In this document: one piece after another, positions 1 to 7,429 of the stretch
How the letters are laid out: each line of letters starts with the position of its first letter
How positions within the stretch are numbered: the first letter of the stretch is position 1
Source of the DNA: Paludibaculum sp.
GTDB lineage: Bacteria > Acidobacteriota > Terriglobia > Bryobacterales > Bryobacteraceae
Length of the DNA stretch: 64,000 nt
NCBI GenBank assembly: GCA_029973955.1
Contig: JARKQJ010000065.1
Location: 27,942 to 91,941 of the forward strand
Direction: 5' to 3'
Notes under the pieces: model-generated
Databases searched by the model: none
What the model was told of the DNA's origin: nothing
Seen by the model: the letters and a program-made list of their open reading frames with translations, nothing else
Program-made: the position numbers and the translations under genes

Positions 1-1073
1 CCGTCGGAGGCGACGAAGAAGCCGATTTCGCCGCGGGGGGATTCGACGGGGACATAAGCATCGCCGGCGGGGACGCGGAAGCCTTCGGTGACGATCTTGA
101 AGTGGTAGATGAGGGCCTCCATCTGGGTCTTCATCTTTTCGCGGTCGGGGAGGACGACCTTGGGGGCGTCGGCTTTCCAGGGGCCTTCGGGCATGCCGTC
201 GAGGGCCTGTTTGACGATGCGGAGGCTTTGGCGCATCTCATCGACGCGGACGCGGAAGCGGGAGAAGACGTCGCCCTCCTGGCAGGTGGGGATGTCGAAA
301 TCGAATTTCTCGTACGAGGAGTAGGGCTCGGACTTGCGGATATCCCAGGCGAGGCCGGCGGCGCGGATCATGGGGCCGGTGACGCCGAGATCGAGGAGGC
401 GTTCGAGGGAGAGGTGGCCGACGCCTTTAGTGCGCTGGAGGAAGATGGGGTTCTTGGTGAGGAGGTCTTCGTATTGGTCGATTTTGTCGGAAAGGCCGCC
501 GGCGAATTTGGAGACGGCGGCGTGCCATCCGCGGGGCGGTTCGAGAGCGACGCCGCCGATGCGGATGTAGGAGGTCATGAGGCGCTGGCCGCTGAACATT
601 TCGAAGATGCGGAGGATGTCTTCGCGTTCGCGGAAGCAGTAGAAGAAGACGGTCATGGCGCCGAGGTCGAGGGCGTGGGTGCCGAGCCAGACGGCGTGGG
701 AGTTGATGCGGGAGAGTTCGCAGAGGAGGACGCGGAGCCACTGGGCCTTGGGAGGGATTTGGAGGTCGAGGAGGCGTTCAACGGGGAGGACGTAGGCGAG
801 GTTGTTAGAGAGATTGGCGAGGTAGTCCATGCGGTCAGTGAGCGTGACTACCTGTTGCCAGCCGAGGGCTTCGGCCTGTTTTTCAATGCCGGTGTGAAGG
901 TAGCCGATGTCGGGCTGGGCCTTGGTGATGATTTCGCCGTCGAGTTCGAGGAGGATGCGGAGCACGCCGTGGGTGGACGGGTGCTGGGGGCCCATGTTGA
1001 GGACCATTTTGCGGGTGGAGCCGGGGTTGGTTTCGACAGGCTCCAACTGAGCGGTGAGGCCGGGATCACTCAT
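1..1073 (-). CDS. nuoD: NADH-quinone oxidoreductase subunit D (partial, 3' end outside window)
   Basis: This is the 49-kDa-type subunit of respiratory complex I, part of the peripheral arm that forms the quinone-binding pocket. I translated the minus strand directly. It starts MSDPGLTAQLEP at 1073 and continues with NMGPQHPSTHGVLR and DIGYLHTGIEK, both hallmark NuoD segments, then RMDYLANLSNN and GPMIRAAGLAWDIRK. About 357 codons are visible and the reading frame is still open at position 1, so the C-terminus lies outside the window. It follows nuoC by 5 bp on the same strand, as in standard nuo operons. The family identity is very secure; only the end is missing. Confidence 0.97.
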   Translation of the reverse strand, partial: MSDPGLTAQLEPVETNPGSTRKMVLNMGPQHPSTHGVLRILLELDGEIITKAQPDIGYLHTGIEKQAEALGWQQVVTLTDRMDYLANLSNNLAYVLPVERLLDLQIPPKAQWLRVLLCELSRINSHAVWLGTHALDLGAMTVFFYCFREREDILRIFEMFSGQRLMTSYIRIGGVALEPPRGWHAAVSKFAGGLSDKIDQYEDLLTKNPIFLQRTKGVGHLSLERLLDLGVTGPMIRAAGLAWDIRKSEPYSSYEKFDFDIPTCQEGDVFSRFRVRVDEMRQSLRIVKQALDGMPEGPWKADAPKVVLPDREKMKTQMEALIYHFKIVTEGFRVPAGDAYVPVESPRGEIGFFVASD

Positions 1074-1078
1074 GGGGT

Positions 1079-1567
1079 CTATTCGTCCTTGTAGCTGTAC
1101 TTGTGGCCGTGAGTGGGGAAGTCCCTGCGAAGGGGGTGGCCTTCCCAATAGTCGGGCAACATGATGCGGCGGAGGTCGGGGTGGCCGGCAAAAGTGACGC
1201 CGAAGAGATCGAAGGCTTCGCGTTCGTACCAATCGGCGCCGGCCCAGACGGAGGTGACGGAGGGGAGGGTGGGGTTGTCGCCGGGCAGGGCGACCTTGAG
1301 TTTGAGGCGCTGATTGGCGGGGATGGAGTGCAGGAGGTAGACGACCTCGAAGCGGGGCTCCTGGGGGTAGAGGTCAATGGCGGTGAGGCCGGAGACGCGA
1401 TTGAACTGGAGGTTGGCCTTGAGGTGGGCGCAAAGGGGGAGGATCTTATCAGGGGAGATCCAGAGGGTGGTTTCGCCGTTCTCGAAGGAGGAGCGGAGAA
1501 TGGCGTCAGGGTCCCAGGCCTCGATGGCGGCCGGGACGGGCAGTTCTTTGAGGTTGTCAGCCAGCAT
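1079..1567 (-). CDS. nuoC: NADH-quinone oxidoreductase subunit C
   Basis: This is the 30-kDa-type subunit of complex I (162 aa), which binds NuoD in the peripheral arm. The C-terminal half carries the family signature: [14 protein letters not shown], then [15 protein letters not shown] and HPLRRDFP. The length matches stand-alone NuoC rather than the fused NuoCD of enterobacteria. ATG at 1567 sits 12 bp after the nuoA stop. The usual nuoB gene is not found between nuoA and nuoC, so NuoC follows NuoA directly. Confidence 0.97.
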   Translation of the reverse strand: MLADNLKELPVPAAIEAWDPDAILRSSFENGETTLWISPDKILPLCAHLKANLQFNRVSGLTAIDLYPQEPRFEVVYLLHSIPANQRLKLKVALPGDNPTLPSVTSVWAGADWYEREAFDLFGVTFAGHPDLRRIMLPDYWEGHPLRRDFPTHGHKYSYKDE

Positions 1568-1579
1568 GATAGCGCCCCT

Positions 1580-1978
1580 TCAGCGCGAAGACTCCTCGTG
1601 GTGATCGTCGGCGGCCCAGTTGAGAACGCCCTTCTTCCAGATGTAGAAGAAGCCGGCAAAGACAAGGGCGATGAAGACGAGCATTTCGAAGAATGCAAAG
1701 AGCTTCAGTTCGCGGTAGACGACCGCCCATGGGTAGAGGAAGATGGCCTCGATGTCGAACAGGATGAACAGCATCGCCACGAGGTAGAACTTCACGCTGA
1801 AGCGTTCGCGGGCATTCCCGGTGGGATTGATACCGCACTCGTAGGGCGTGTCCTTGACCTTGTTTTTGACGCGGTTGCCCAGTACGACGCCGAGGGTAAT
1901 GAGGGCGGCGGCGATGACCGCAGCCAGCAAGACCTGGAGCAGGACCGGGAAGTAAGCCTCGATGATGGATGTGGGCAT
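1580..1978 (-). CDS. nuoA: NADH-quinone oxidoreductase subunit A
   Basis: This is a small membrane subunit of complex I (132 aa from the ATG at 1978). Three hydrophobic segments are visible (about residues 8-30, 62-82 and 90-112). The loop motif [20 protein letters not shown] carries the conserved Cys, and the segment [20 protein letters not shown] is typical of NuoA. The frame is open to 2050, but an upstream start would run into the 5' region of the divergent thiS gene, and family proteins begin near [12 protein letters not shown]. It heads the nuoA-nuoC-nuoD run; nuoB must be elsewhere if complex I is functional. Confidence 0.95.
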   Translation of the reverse strand: MPTSIIEAYFPVLLQVLLAAVIAAALITLGVVLGNRVKNKVKDTPYECGINPTGNARERFSVKFYLVAMLFILFDIEAIFLYPWAVVYRELKLFAFFEMLVFIALVFAGFFYIWKKGVLNWAADDHHEESSR

Positions 1979-2058
1979 GAGAACAGGGTCCGCGGAACGA
2001 GCCGCGAGAAGGAACACTTCAATATAATGATGCCTGAAAGAGCGTGTCAAACCAACGG
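1979..2058. promoter_or_regulatory. Divergent promoter region between nuoA and thiS
   Basis: An 80-bp gap separates the divergent nuoA and thiS starts, so both promoters must lie here. On the plus strand a perfect TATAAT occurs at 2023-2028, about 30 bp before the thiS ATG. I see no good -35 hexamer at normal spacing. No TPP-riboswitch (THI element) core is visible ahead of thiS. Confidence 0.4.
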
Positions 2059-2271
2059 ATGAGTACAGATATCTCTATTACTATCAACGGGGAACGGCGA
2101 GAGGTCCCTTCAGGCCTGAATATCCGAAGTTTAATTGTGCATCTTGGACTGGATGCGGAGAGGGTGGCGGTGGAGTTGGATCGGAAGCTGGTGAGGAAGG
2201 GGGAGTGGGAGGGAGTGGAGGTAAGAGAGGGGGCTGTGCTGGAGGTGGTGACATTTGTGGGGGGCGGATAA
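2059..2271 (+). CDS. thiS: Sulfur carrier protein ThiS
   Basis: ThiS is a ubiquitin-fold protein (70 aa) whose C-terminal Gly-Gly is adenylated and then thiocarboxylated to donate sulfur for the thiazole ring of thiamine. The protein ends VVTFVGGG, the required di-glycine tail, and begins [16 protein letters not shown], the usual beta-hairpin start. Length fits the family (about 65-70 aa). The ATG at 2059 is preferred over the GTG at 2044 because the homology begins there. No thiG, thiF or thiE is next to it, so it is an orphan thiamine gene in this window. Confidence 0.9.
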   Translation: MSTDISITINGERREVPSGLNIRSLIVHLGLDAERVAVELDRKLVRKGEWEGVEVREGAVLEVVTFVGGG

Positions 2272-2400
2272 GCGGCGCAGGCCGGGGGCAGCGCGGGCGG
2301 GCAGGCAACCGGCAGGGGGCTGACGGATAGGGCGGTTGGCGTTTGCAACTCCAGTACAAATTGTGGCGGTTTTGTTCGGATAGGGGCCATATCTTGTGAA

Positions 2401-2428
2401 TTGACTTCCCCAGTGTCTGGGCTAGACT
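2401..2428 (+). promoter_or_regulatory. Putative sigma-70 promoter of the MerR gene
   Basis: A TTGACT hexamer at 2401-2406 and TAGACT at 2423-2428 are separated by 16 bp, about 40 bp before the MerR start. The match is 5/6 and 4/6 to consensus. Transcription would start near 2435, leaving a short leader with a GAGGGAAGG ribosome-binding site directly before the ATG. Confidence 0.45.
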
Positions 2429-2466
2429 CGAACCTGTGCCCAACACCCAAACAGAAAGAGGGAAGG

Positions 2467-2967
2467 ATGTTCAAAACAAAAGGTAGAGCTTCTGCGGCGC
2501 CCACCGGGGGGAAGACGTTTTCGAGCGCGGATGTGAGCCGGCTTTCGGGTGTGAGCTTGCGGCAATTGCAGTGGTGGGACGAGCAGAAGGTGGTTTCGCC
2601 GAGGCACGAAGGGCACAAGCGGGTCTACCACATGGAAGAAGTGGTGGAAGTGAGCGTGATAGCGGAGTTGCGGCGGAAGGGGTTCAGCCTGCAGAAGATC
2701 CGGCGGGTGCTGAGGGTGGTACAGCGGGAGATGGGCAAGCACATCGATCAGGTGATGAGCGGCGAAGCGGAGCTGCACCTGCTGACGGATGGGAAGACGG
2801 TCCACTTGGAATCCGACCGGGACCGGATCATCGAGCAATTGAAAGCGGCGAAGCAGCCGATGTTTCTCGTGGCGGTAACGGAGCAGGCGAAGCGCCTGAC
2901 GGCGACGCCGCGGAAGCCGGTGAAGAGCGAGGCGCCGGCGGCGGCGAAGAAGTCGAAGGCGATGTAA
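2467..2967 (+). CDS. MerR family transcriptional regulator
   Basis: This is a 166-aa DNA-binding regulator. Residues about 18-85 form a MerR-type winged helix: TFSSADVSRLSGVSLRQLQW (the first two helices), then WWDEQKVVSP and HKRVYHMEEVVE (wing), followed by AELRRKGFSLQKIRRVL. A linker helix follows. The C-terminal tail is basic and Ala/Lys-rich (APAAAKKSKAM). No cysteine metal site is visible, so it is not an obvious metal sensor. The ATG at 2467 has a strong Shine-Dalgarno sequence. It is transcribed alone; its target is unknown. Confidence 0.85.
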   Translation: MFKTKGRASAAPTGGKTFSSADVSRLSGVSLRQLQWWDEQKVVSPRHEGHKRVYHMEEVVEVSVIAELRRKGFSLQKIRRVLRVVQREMGKHIDQVMSGEAELHLLTDGKTVHLESDRDRIIEQLKAAKQPMFLVAVTEQAKRLTATPRKPVKSEAPAAAKKSKAM

Positions 2968-3042
2968 GGATTTCGGGTTCGGTACGGCAGAACGGCCGGA
3001 AACACCTTTGGCTGCCTCGGAGCATAAACCAAAGCTGGCCGT

Positions 3043-3100
3043 GGAGGAATCTTGCTGTGCCCCGCCGGGAAGGACGCCCGGTCCTCTGGGCGTCCTTCCT
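3043..3100 (+). repeat. Intergenic hairpin repeat, copy 1
   Basis: The unit begins GGAGGAATCTTGCTGTGCCC and continues into a perfect 10-bp stem, AAGGACGCCC (3070-3079) pairing with GGGCGTCCTT (3088-3097), with an 8-nt loop. It shares its 5' block and hairpin design with the copy at 3282. The position after the MerR gene would allow it to act as a terminator, but there is no clear T tract on the plus strand. Its recurrence suggests a dispersed, possibly mobile, intergenic element. Confidence 0.65.
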
Positions 3101-3281
3101 GAGTTGAGGTAGCGAGTGAGTCCGAAGGATAGGGCGCGCGATTGGGCGTGCCGGTTCTGGTGACACGAGGGGGACCGGACCCGCGACCGGCCTTCCAGGT
3201 AATGGCTTGGACATGAGCTTGGCACAGAAGTACAGCCGCGGGCAGAGTGTGGCGCCGGGAGGCGCCGCCGCCGGCGGCTGG

Positions 3282-3340
3282 GGAGGAAGATTGCTGTGCC
3301 CCGCAAGGAGGGACGCCTGGGCGACCGGGCGTCCCTTTGT
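3282..3340 (+). repeat. Intergenic hairpin repeat, copy 2
   Basis: This second copy starts GGAGGAAGATTGCTGTGCCC, differing from copy 1 mainly at two bases, followed by the 9-bp stem AGGGACGCC (3309-3317) and GGCGTCCCT (3328-3336). The loop sequence differs from copy 1, while stem pairing is kept. That pattern fits selection on the RNA or DNA structure. It ends about 100 bp before the S41 start. Confidence 0.65.
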
Positions 3341-3436
3341 GTCTGTAAAGCGGTTTTTTCCGAACCTTTTGAGGCGGGGCGCCGTCCAACGAGGGGAGAT
3401 GCCCTGCGATATACTTGGGGCAGGTCTGGGAGACCC

Positions 3437-5053
3437 ATGATGCGGCAATTTCGAGCATTCGTTTTTTCTTTGCTGGTGATTGGCTTTTGCGCGATCGTCG
3501 CGGGCAATTTTGGCCCGGGCGCGTCGGCGCGAGCGGCCTCGTCGCCGGCGGCACCGGCGAGTGAAGACGATCTCACCTCTGGCCTGAAGACGTTCACGTC
3601 GATCTACCGGCTGGTGGAAGAAAATGCCGCAGACAAGGTGAACGCGGACAAGGCGATTTACAAGGGCGCGGTGGCCGGGATGCTGCGGACTCTGGATCCG
3701 CACTCGAGCTTCTTCGATCCGCGGGATTTCCAGCAGTTGCGGGAAGACCAGCGCGGCTCGTACTACGGCGTGGGCATGACGATTCAGCCGAAGGACAACC
3801 GGATTGTGGTGGTGGCGCCATTTACGGGCTCCCCATCCTATAAGGCGGGGATCCGGCCGGGCGACATCATTCTGGAAGTCAACGACAAGCGGACGGACGG
3901 ACTGACGACGGCGGAAGTGGCGGACATGCTGAAGGGTCCGAAGGGGACCGCGGTGCAGGTAGTGATCAGCCGCGAAGGTGTGGACAAGCCGATCACGTTC
4001 AACCTGACCCGAGGGGAGATTCCGCGGTACACGGTTCAAAACGCATTCTGGCTGAAGCCGGGCATCGCCTATGTGGACGTGGAGAGCTTCAACGAGAACA
4101 CTTCGCAGGAACTGGAAGATGCGGTGAAGAAGCTGGGTGAGAGCAACATCAAGGGCCTGGTGCTGGACCTGAGGAGCAACCCGGGCGGGCTGCTGAACGA
4201 AGGCGTAGCGGTGGCGGGCCGGTTCTTGAAGAAGGGCCAGGTGGTGGTGAGCCACCGCGGGCGGACCTCGCCGGAGAAGCCCTACACGGCATCGAACGGG
4301 AGCAGTTCCAGGGATTATCCGATTGTGGTGATGGTGGACCGGTACTCGGCGTCGGCGGCCGAGATTGTGGCCGGGGCGCTGCAGGACCACGACCGCGCCT
4401 ACATTTTCGGCGACAACACGTTTGGCAAGGGCCTGGTGCAGACGGTGTTTCCGCTCTCGGAAAACACGGGGCTGGCGCTGACGACGGCGAAGTACTACAC
4501 GCCGTCCGGCCGGCTGATTCAGCGCGATTACGGCAGCGGCTCGTTCTACGAGTACTACTTCAACCGCAAGGACGGCCCGAAGAAAGACACGACGGACGTG
4601 AAGATGACGGATTCCGGGCGCGCGGTGTACGGCGGCAACGGGATTCAGCCGGACGAGAAGTTCAGCCTGAAGTACAACAAGTTCCAGATCGAAGTGCTGC
4701 GCAAGGCGGCCTTCCGGGACTACATTCCGAAGTTCTTCTCGGGGCGCGACACGAAGCTGGCCAAGGAATGGGCACCGGATGCGGAGATGATGGCGGACTT
4801 CCACCAGTTTCTGCTGAAGAACGACGCGAAGTTCACCGAAGCCGAGTTCGCGGAGAACCAGGAGTGGCTGAAGGTGCAGTTGAAGCGGGAAGCGCTGATC
4901 ACGGCGGCTGGTTTGGACGAGAGCCTGAAGTACGGGATTGAGACCGATCCGGCGGTATTGAAGGCCGTGGAACTGATGCCGAAGGCAAAGGAACTGCTCG
5001 ACAGCCAGAAGAAGCAGATGGTTCAATTGGACAAGAGGTCCAATCGAGATTGA
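3437..5053 (+). CDS. S41 family C-terminal processing peptidase (CtpA-like)
   Basis: This is an exported serine protease of 538 aa. The N-terminus MMRQFRAFVFSLLVIGFCAI is a signal peptide or anchor, ending near GASARA. A PDZ domain covers about residues 105-190 (GVGMTI, KAGIRPGDIILEVNDK). The protease core follows, with RSNPGGLL, the nucleophile Ser in RYSASAAEIV (about residue 303) and the catalytic Lys in FGKGLVQT (about 330). The ATG at 3437 follows GGGAGA at good spacing. The open frame reaches back to 3296, but that part is repeat sequence. The C-terminal helical region (about 420-538) is longer than minimal CtpA. The stop overlaps the guaA start by 4 bp. Confidence 0.93.
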   Translation: MMRQFRAFVFSLLVIGFCAIVAGNFGPGASARAASSPAAPASEDDLTSGLKTFTSIYRLVEENAADKVNADKAIYKGAVAGMLRTLDPHSSFFDPRDFQQLREDQRGSYYGVGMTIQPKDNRIVVVAPFTGSPSYKAGIRPGDIILEVNDKRTDGLTTAEVADMLKGPKGTAVQVVISREGVDKPITFNLTRGEIPRYTVQNAFWLKPGIAYVDVESFNENTSQELEDAVKKLGESNIKGLVLDLRSNPGGLLNEGVAVAGRFLKKGQVVVSHRGRTSPEKPYTASNGSSSRDYPIVVMVDRYSASAAEIVAGALQDHDRAYIFGDNTFGKGLVQTVFPLSENTGLALTTAKYYTPSGRLIQRDYGSGSFYEYYFNRKDGPKKDTTDVKMTDSGRAVYGGNGIQPDEKFSLKYNKFQIEVLRKAAFRDYIPKFFSGRDTKLAKEWAPDAEMMADFHQFLLKNDAKFTEAEFAENQEWLKVQLKREALITAAGLDESLKYGIETDPAVLKAVELMPKAKELLDSQKKQMVQLDKRSNRD

Positions 5054-6855
5054 GCCAGCATTCTCCGACTGAAGCACCAGCCCCTACTCACGTACCGGCA
5101 CCACAGATCATTGTTCTCGACACAGGCGGGCAGTACTGCCACCTGATCACGCGAAAGATCCGCGAGCTGGGTGTGTATTCCGAGATCCGCCCGAGCGAGA
5201 CTCCGGCAGAGGAGTTGCGGGGCGTGAAGGGGATTGTGATCTCGGGCGGGCCGGCGAGCGTGTATGAAGAGGGTTCGCCGCAGGTGGATCCGAAGATCTT
5301 TGACTTAGGCTGCGCGGTGCTGGGGCTGTGCTATGGGCACCAGTTGATCGCCTGGCACCTGGGCGGAGAGGTGAGCAAGGGCGAGAAGGGCGAATACGGA
5401 CTGGCGCACCTGGAGCCGGTGGAGACGGCGGCGGTGTTTGAGGGAGCAGGGGGGCGGCAGCAGATCTGGATGAGCCACCGGGACACGGTGACGCGAGCGC
5501 CTGACGGCTTTGAGACCCTGGGCTCGACGGAGACATGCGCGATTGCGGCGATGGGGGACGCGCAGCGGCGGATCTATGGGCTGCAGTTCCACCCCGAGGT
5601 CGTACATACGCGGAACGGGCGGCGGATTCTCTCTAATTTCCTTATGGACGTCTGCGGGTGCGCGCAGGATTGGAGCCCGCGGGAGCAGGCGGCACGGATC
5701 GAGGAAGAGATCCGGCGGACGGTGGGCGAGCGGAACGTCTTCTTCTTTGTGTCGGGCGGAGTGGATTCGACGGTGGCCTTCACGCTCTGCCTGCGGGCGC
5801 TGGGCGCGGAGCGGGTGCGAGCGCTGTATGTGGACACGGGGCTGATGCGGGAAGGCGAGACGCAGTTCGTGCAGGGCGTGTTCGATGCGCTGGGCGGAGG
5901 CGTGTTCCGGGTGGAGCATGCCGAGGAGCGCTTCCTGCTGGCGCTGGACGGAGTGCGGGATCCGGAGAAGAAGCGGCACATCATCGGGGAGATGTTCGTG
6001 GAGGTGCAGGAGCAGATCCTGGCATCGGGGCATTTCCTGGAAGGCAACTGGATTCTGGGCCAGGGGACGATCTATCCGGATACGATCGAGAGCGGCGGGA
6101 CGGCCAAGGCGGACCTGATCAAGACGCACCACAATCGCGTGTCGGGCATTCAGAAGCTGATCGCCGAGAACCGGATTGTGGAGCCGCTGCACCTTCTATA
6201 CAAGGACGAAGTGCGGGAAGTGGGGCGCGAACTGGGGCTGCCGGAAGAGTTGCTGTCGCGGCATCCGTTCCCGGGGCCGGGGCTGGCAATCCGCTGTCTT
6301 TGCGAAGACGAGGAGCGGGGGGTCCAGCGGCTGGAAGAGGGGTGGCTGGCGCCGCTGCACTCCGTGGGCGTGCAGGGGGATTCGCGGAGCTACCGGCCGG
6401 TGCTGCTGCTGGAGGGGTCTCCGGCCTCTGAGGGAATTCATGATCTGGCCACAGCCTTGATCAACCGGATTGCGGGGATCAACCGCGTGGCGGCGGTGGT
6501 GGGGTCACATGCTCCGGTGGATGAATTGAGGACGAGCCGGGCGTATTTGTGTGAGACTCGGCTGGCGCGGCTGCGGCGGGCGGATTCGCTGGTGCGGCAA
6601 ATGTGCCTGGAGTCTGGGTTCGAGAACCATGTGTGGCAGTTCCCAGTGATTATTGTTCCGCTGGGAACGGCAGAGCGGCCGGATTCGATCGTTCTGCGGC
6701 CGATCGATTCAGTGGACGGAATGACGGCGCAGTCGGTGGCGATGCCGGCGGAGTTGCTGGCGTCGATGAGTGCCGGGTTGTTGGCGCAGGAGGGGATCTG
6801 CGCGGTGCTTTACGACCTGACGCACAAGCCTCCGGGGACGATCGAGTGGGAGTGA
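5050..6855 (+). CDS. guaA: GMP synthase (glutamine-hydrolysing)
   Basis: GuaA converts XMP to GMP using ATP and glutamine. The class I amidotransferase domain (about residues 19-205) shows GLCYGHQ with the nucleophile Cys (about 93) and FHPEV with the triad His/Glu. The ATP-pyrophosphatase domain has the P-loop SGGVDST (about 235). The C-terminal dimerisation domain ends PPGTIEWE, the typical terminus. At 601 aa it is the longer GuaA form rather than the 520-525-aa form. The start is a TTG inside the sequence TTGA shared with the S41 stop, which implies translational coupling; no other start lies before the conserved IIVLDTGGQYCH. Confidence 0.96.
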   Translation: MSQHSPTEAPAPTHVPAPQIIVLDTGGQYCHLITRKIRELGVYSEIRPSETPAEELRGVKGIVISGGPASVYEEGSPQVDPKIFDLGCAVLGLCYGHQLIAWHLGGEVSKGEKGEYGLAHLEPVETAAVFEGAGGRQQIWMSHRDTVTRAPDGFETLGSTETCAIAAMGDAQRRIYGLQFHPEVVHTRNGRRILSNFLMDVCGCAQDWSPREQAARIEEEIRRTVGERNVFFFVSGGVDSTVAFTLCLRALGAERVRALYVDTGLMREGETQFVQGVFDALGGGVFRVEHAEERFLLALDGVRDPEKKRHIIGEMFVEVQEQILASGHFLEGNWILGQGTIYPDTIESGGTAKADLIKTHHNRVSGIQKLIAENRIVEPLHLLYKDEVREVGRELGLPEELLSRHPFPGPGLAIRCLCEDEERGVQRLEEGWLAPLHSVGVQGDSRSYRPVLLLEGSPASEGIHDLATALINRIAGINRVAAVVGSHAPVDELRTSRAYLCETRLARLRRADSLVRQMCLESGFENHVWQFPVIIVPLGTAERPDSIVLRPIDSVDGMTAQSVAMPAELLASMSAGLLAQEGICAVLYDLTHKPPGTIEWE

Positions 6856-6856
6856 G

Positions 6857-7429
6857 TCAGCTTGCGCCCGACAGGCTGTGGATGAGGGCTTCGGAGGTGG
6901 CGATGCGGCAGTATTCGCCTTCGAGGTTGGCGAGGGACATGGCGTGGACTTCGTCCGCGGTGCGATGGATGCCCCGGTAATCGTCGCGTCCGAAGGTGAA
7001 GCAGGCGTCTTCGGCGAGTATGGTGTCGAACCCCAGATTGCCGGCCATGCGGGCGGTGGCTTCAATACAGTTGTTGGTGATGACGCCGAAGAGGACGAGT
7101 TGGCGATGGCCGGATGAGCGGAGCAACTCTTCGAGGCCAGTGCCGATGAACGCACTGTTCGCACTCTTGGCAACCACGGACTCGCCAGGGATCGGCTCGA
7201 AGCCGGGCTTGAAGGCGTGGAGGGGCTGGCCGGGACGGTAGTGGGAATGAGGTTCGAGGGAGTCGTGGCGGATGTGGATGACGCGGCGGCCGGAGGCGCG
7301 CCAGGCGGCGAGTAGGGCCTGGCCACGGGCTTCGGCGTTGGGATTGTTGCGGGCGCCCCAGGAGGGGTGGTCGATGGCCCGCTGGAGATCGATGAGGAGG
7401 AGGGCGGCGGTGGGGGCGATTTCGATCAT
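6857..7429 (-). CDS. Isochorismatase-like cysteine hydrolase
   Basis: This 190-aa protein belongs to the isochorismatase/nicotinamidase-like superfamily. The catalytic triad is visible: Asp in ALLLIDLQRA, Lys in VVAKSANSAF and Cys in GVITNNCIEATAR. The substrate cannot be read from the sequence; many such proteins hydrolyse amides. ATG at 7429 overlaps the mutL TGA (ATGA), so it is translated as the second gene of a mutL operon. Its stop is 1 bp from the convergent guaA stop, with no visible terminator between them. Confidence 0.88.
   Translation of the reverse strand: MIEIAPTAALLLIDLQRAIDHPSWGARNNPNAEARGQALLAAWRASGRRVIHIRHDSLEPHSHYRPGQPLHAFKPGFEPIPGESVVAKSANSAFIGTGLEELLRSSGHRQLVLFGVITNNCIEATARMAGNLGFDTILAEDACFTFGRDDYRGIHRTADEVHAMSLANLEGEYCRIATSEALIHSLSGAS

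Larger units (their letters stand above)
2968..3436. other. 469-bp intergenic region with duplicated hairpin element
   Basis: No credible gene lies between the MerR and S41 genes. The region holds two diverged copies of one element (3043-3100 and 3282-3340, listed separately) and, between them, a G/C-rich stretch with short inverted repeats such as GGCGCCGGGAGGCGCC near 3251. The promoter of the S41-guaA pair should lie after about 3340, but I do not see a clear one. Confidence 0.6.

Noticed and set aside
1979..2058. Possible TPP riboswitch ahead of thiS
   Set aside because: The gap is too short and I see no THI-element core (CTGAGA) in it.
2828..5077. A 749-codon open frame antisense to the S41 peptidase
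   Set aside because: It lies opposite a gene with intact signal peptide, PDZ and catalytic residues; the antisense product is Arg/His/Leu-rich without any motif. It is a GC-rich shadow frame.
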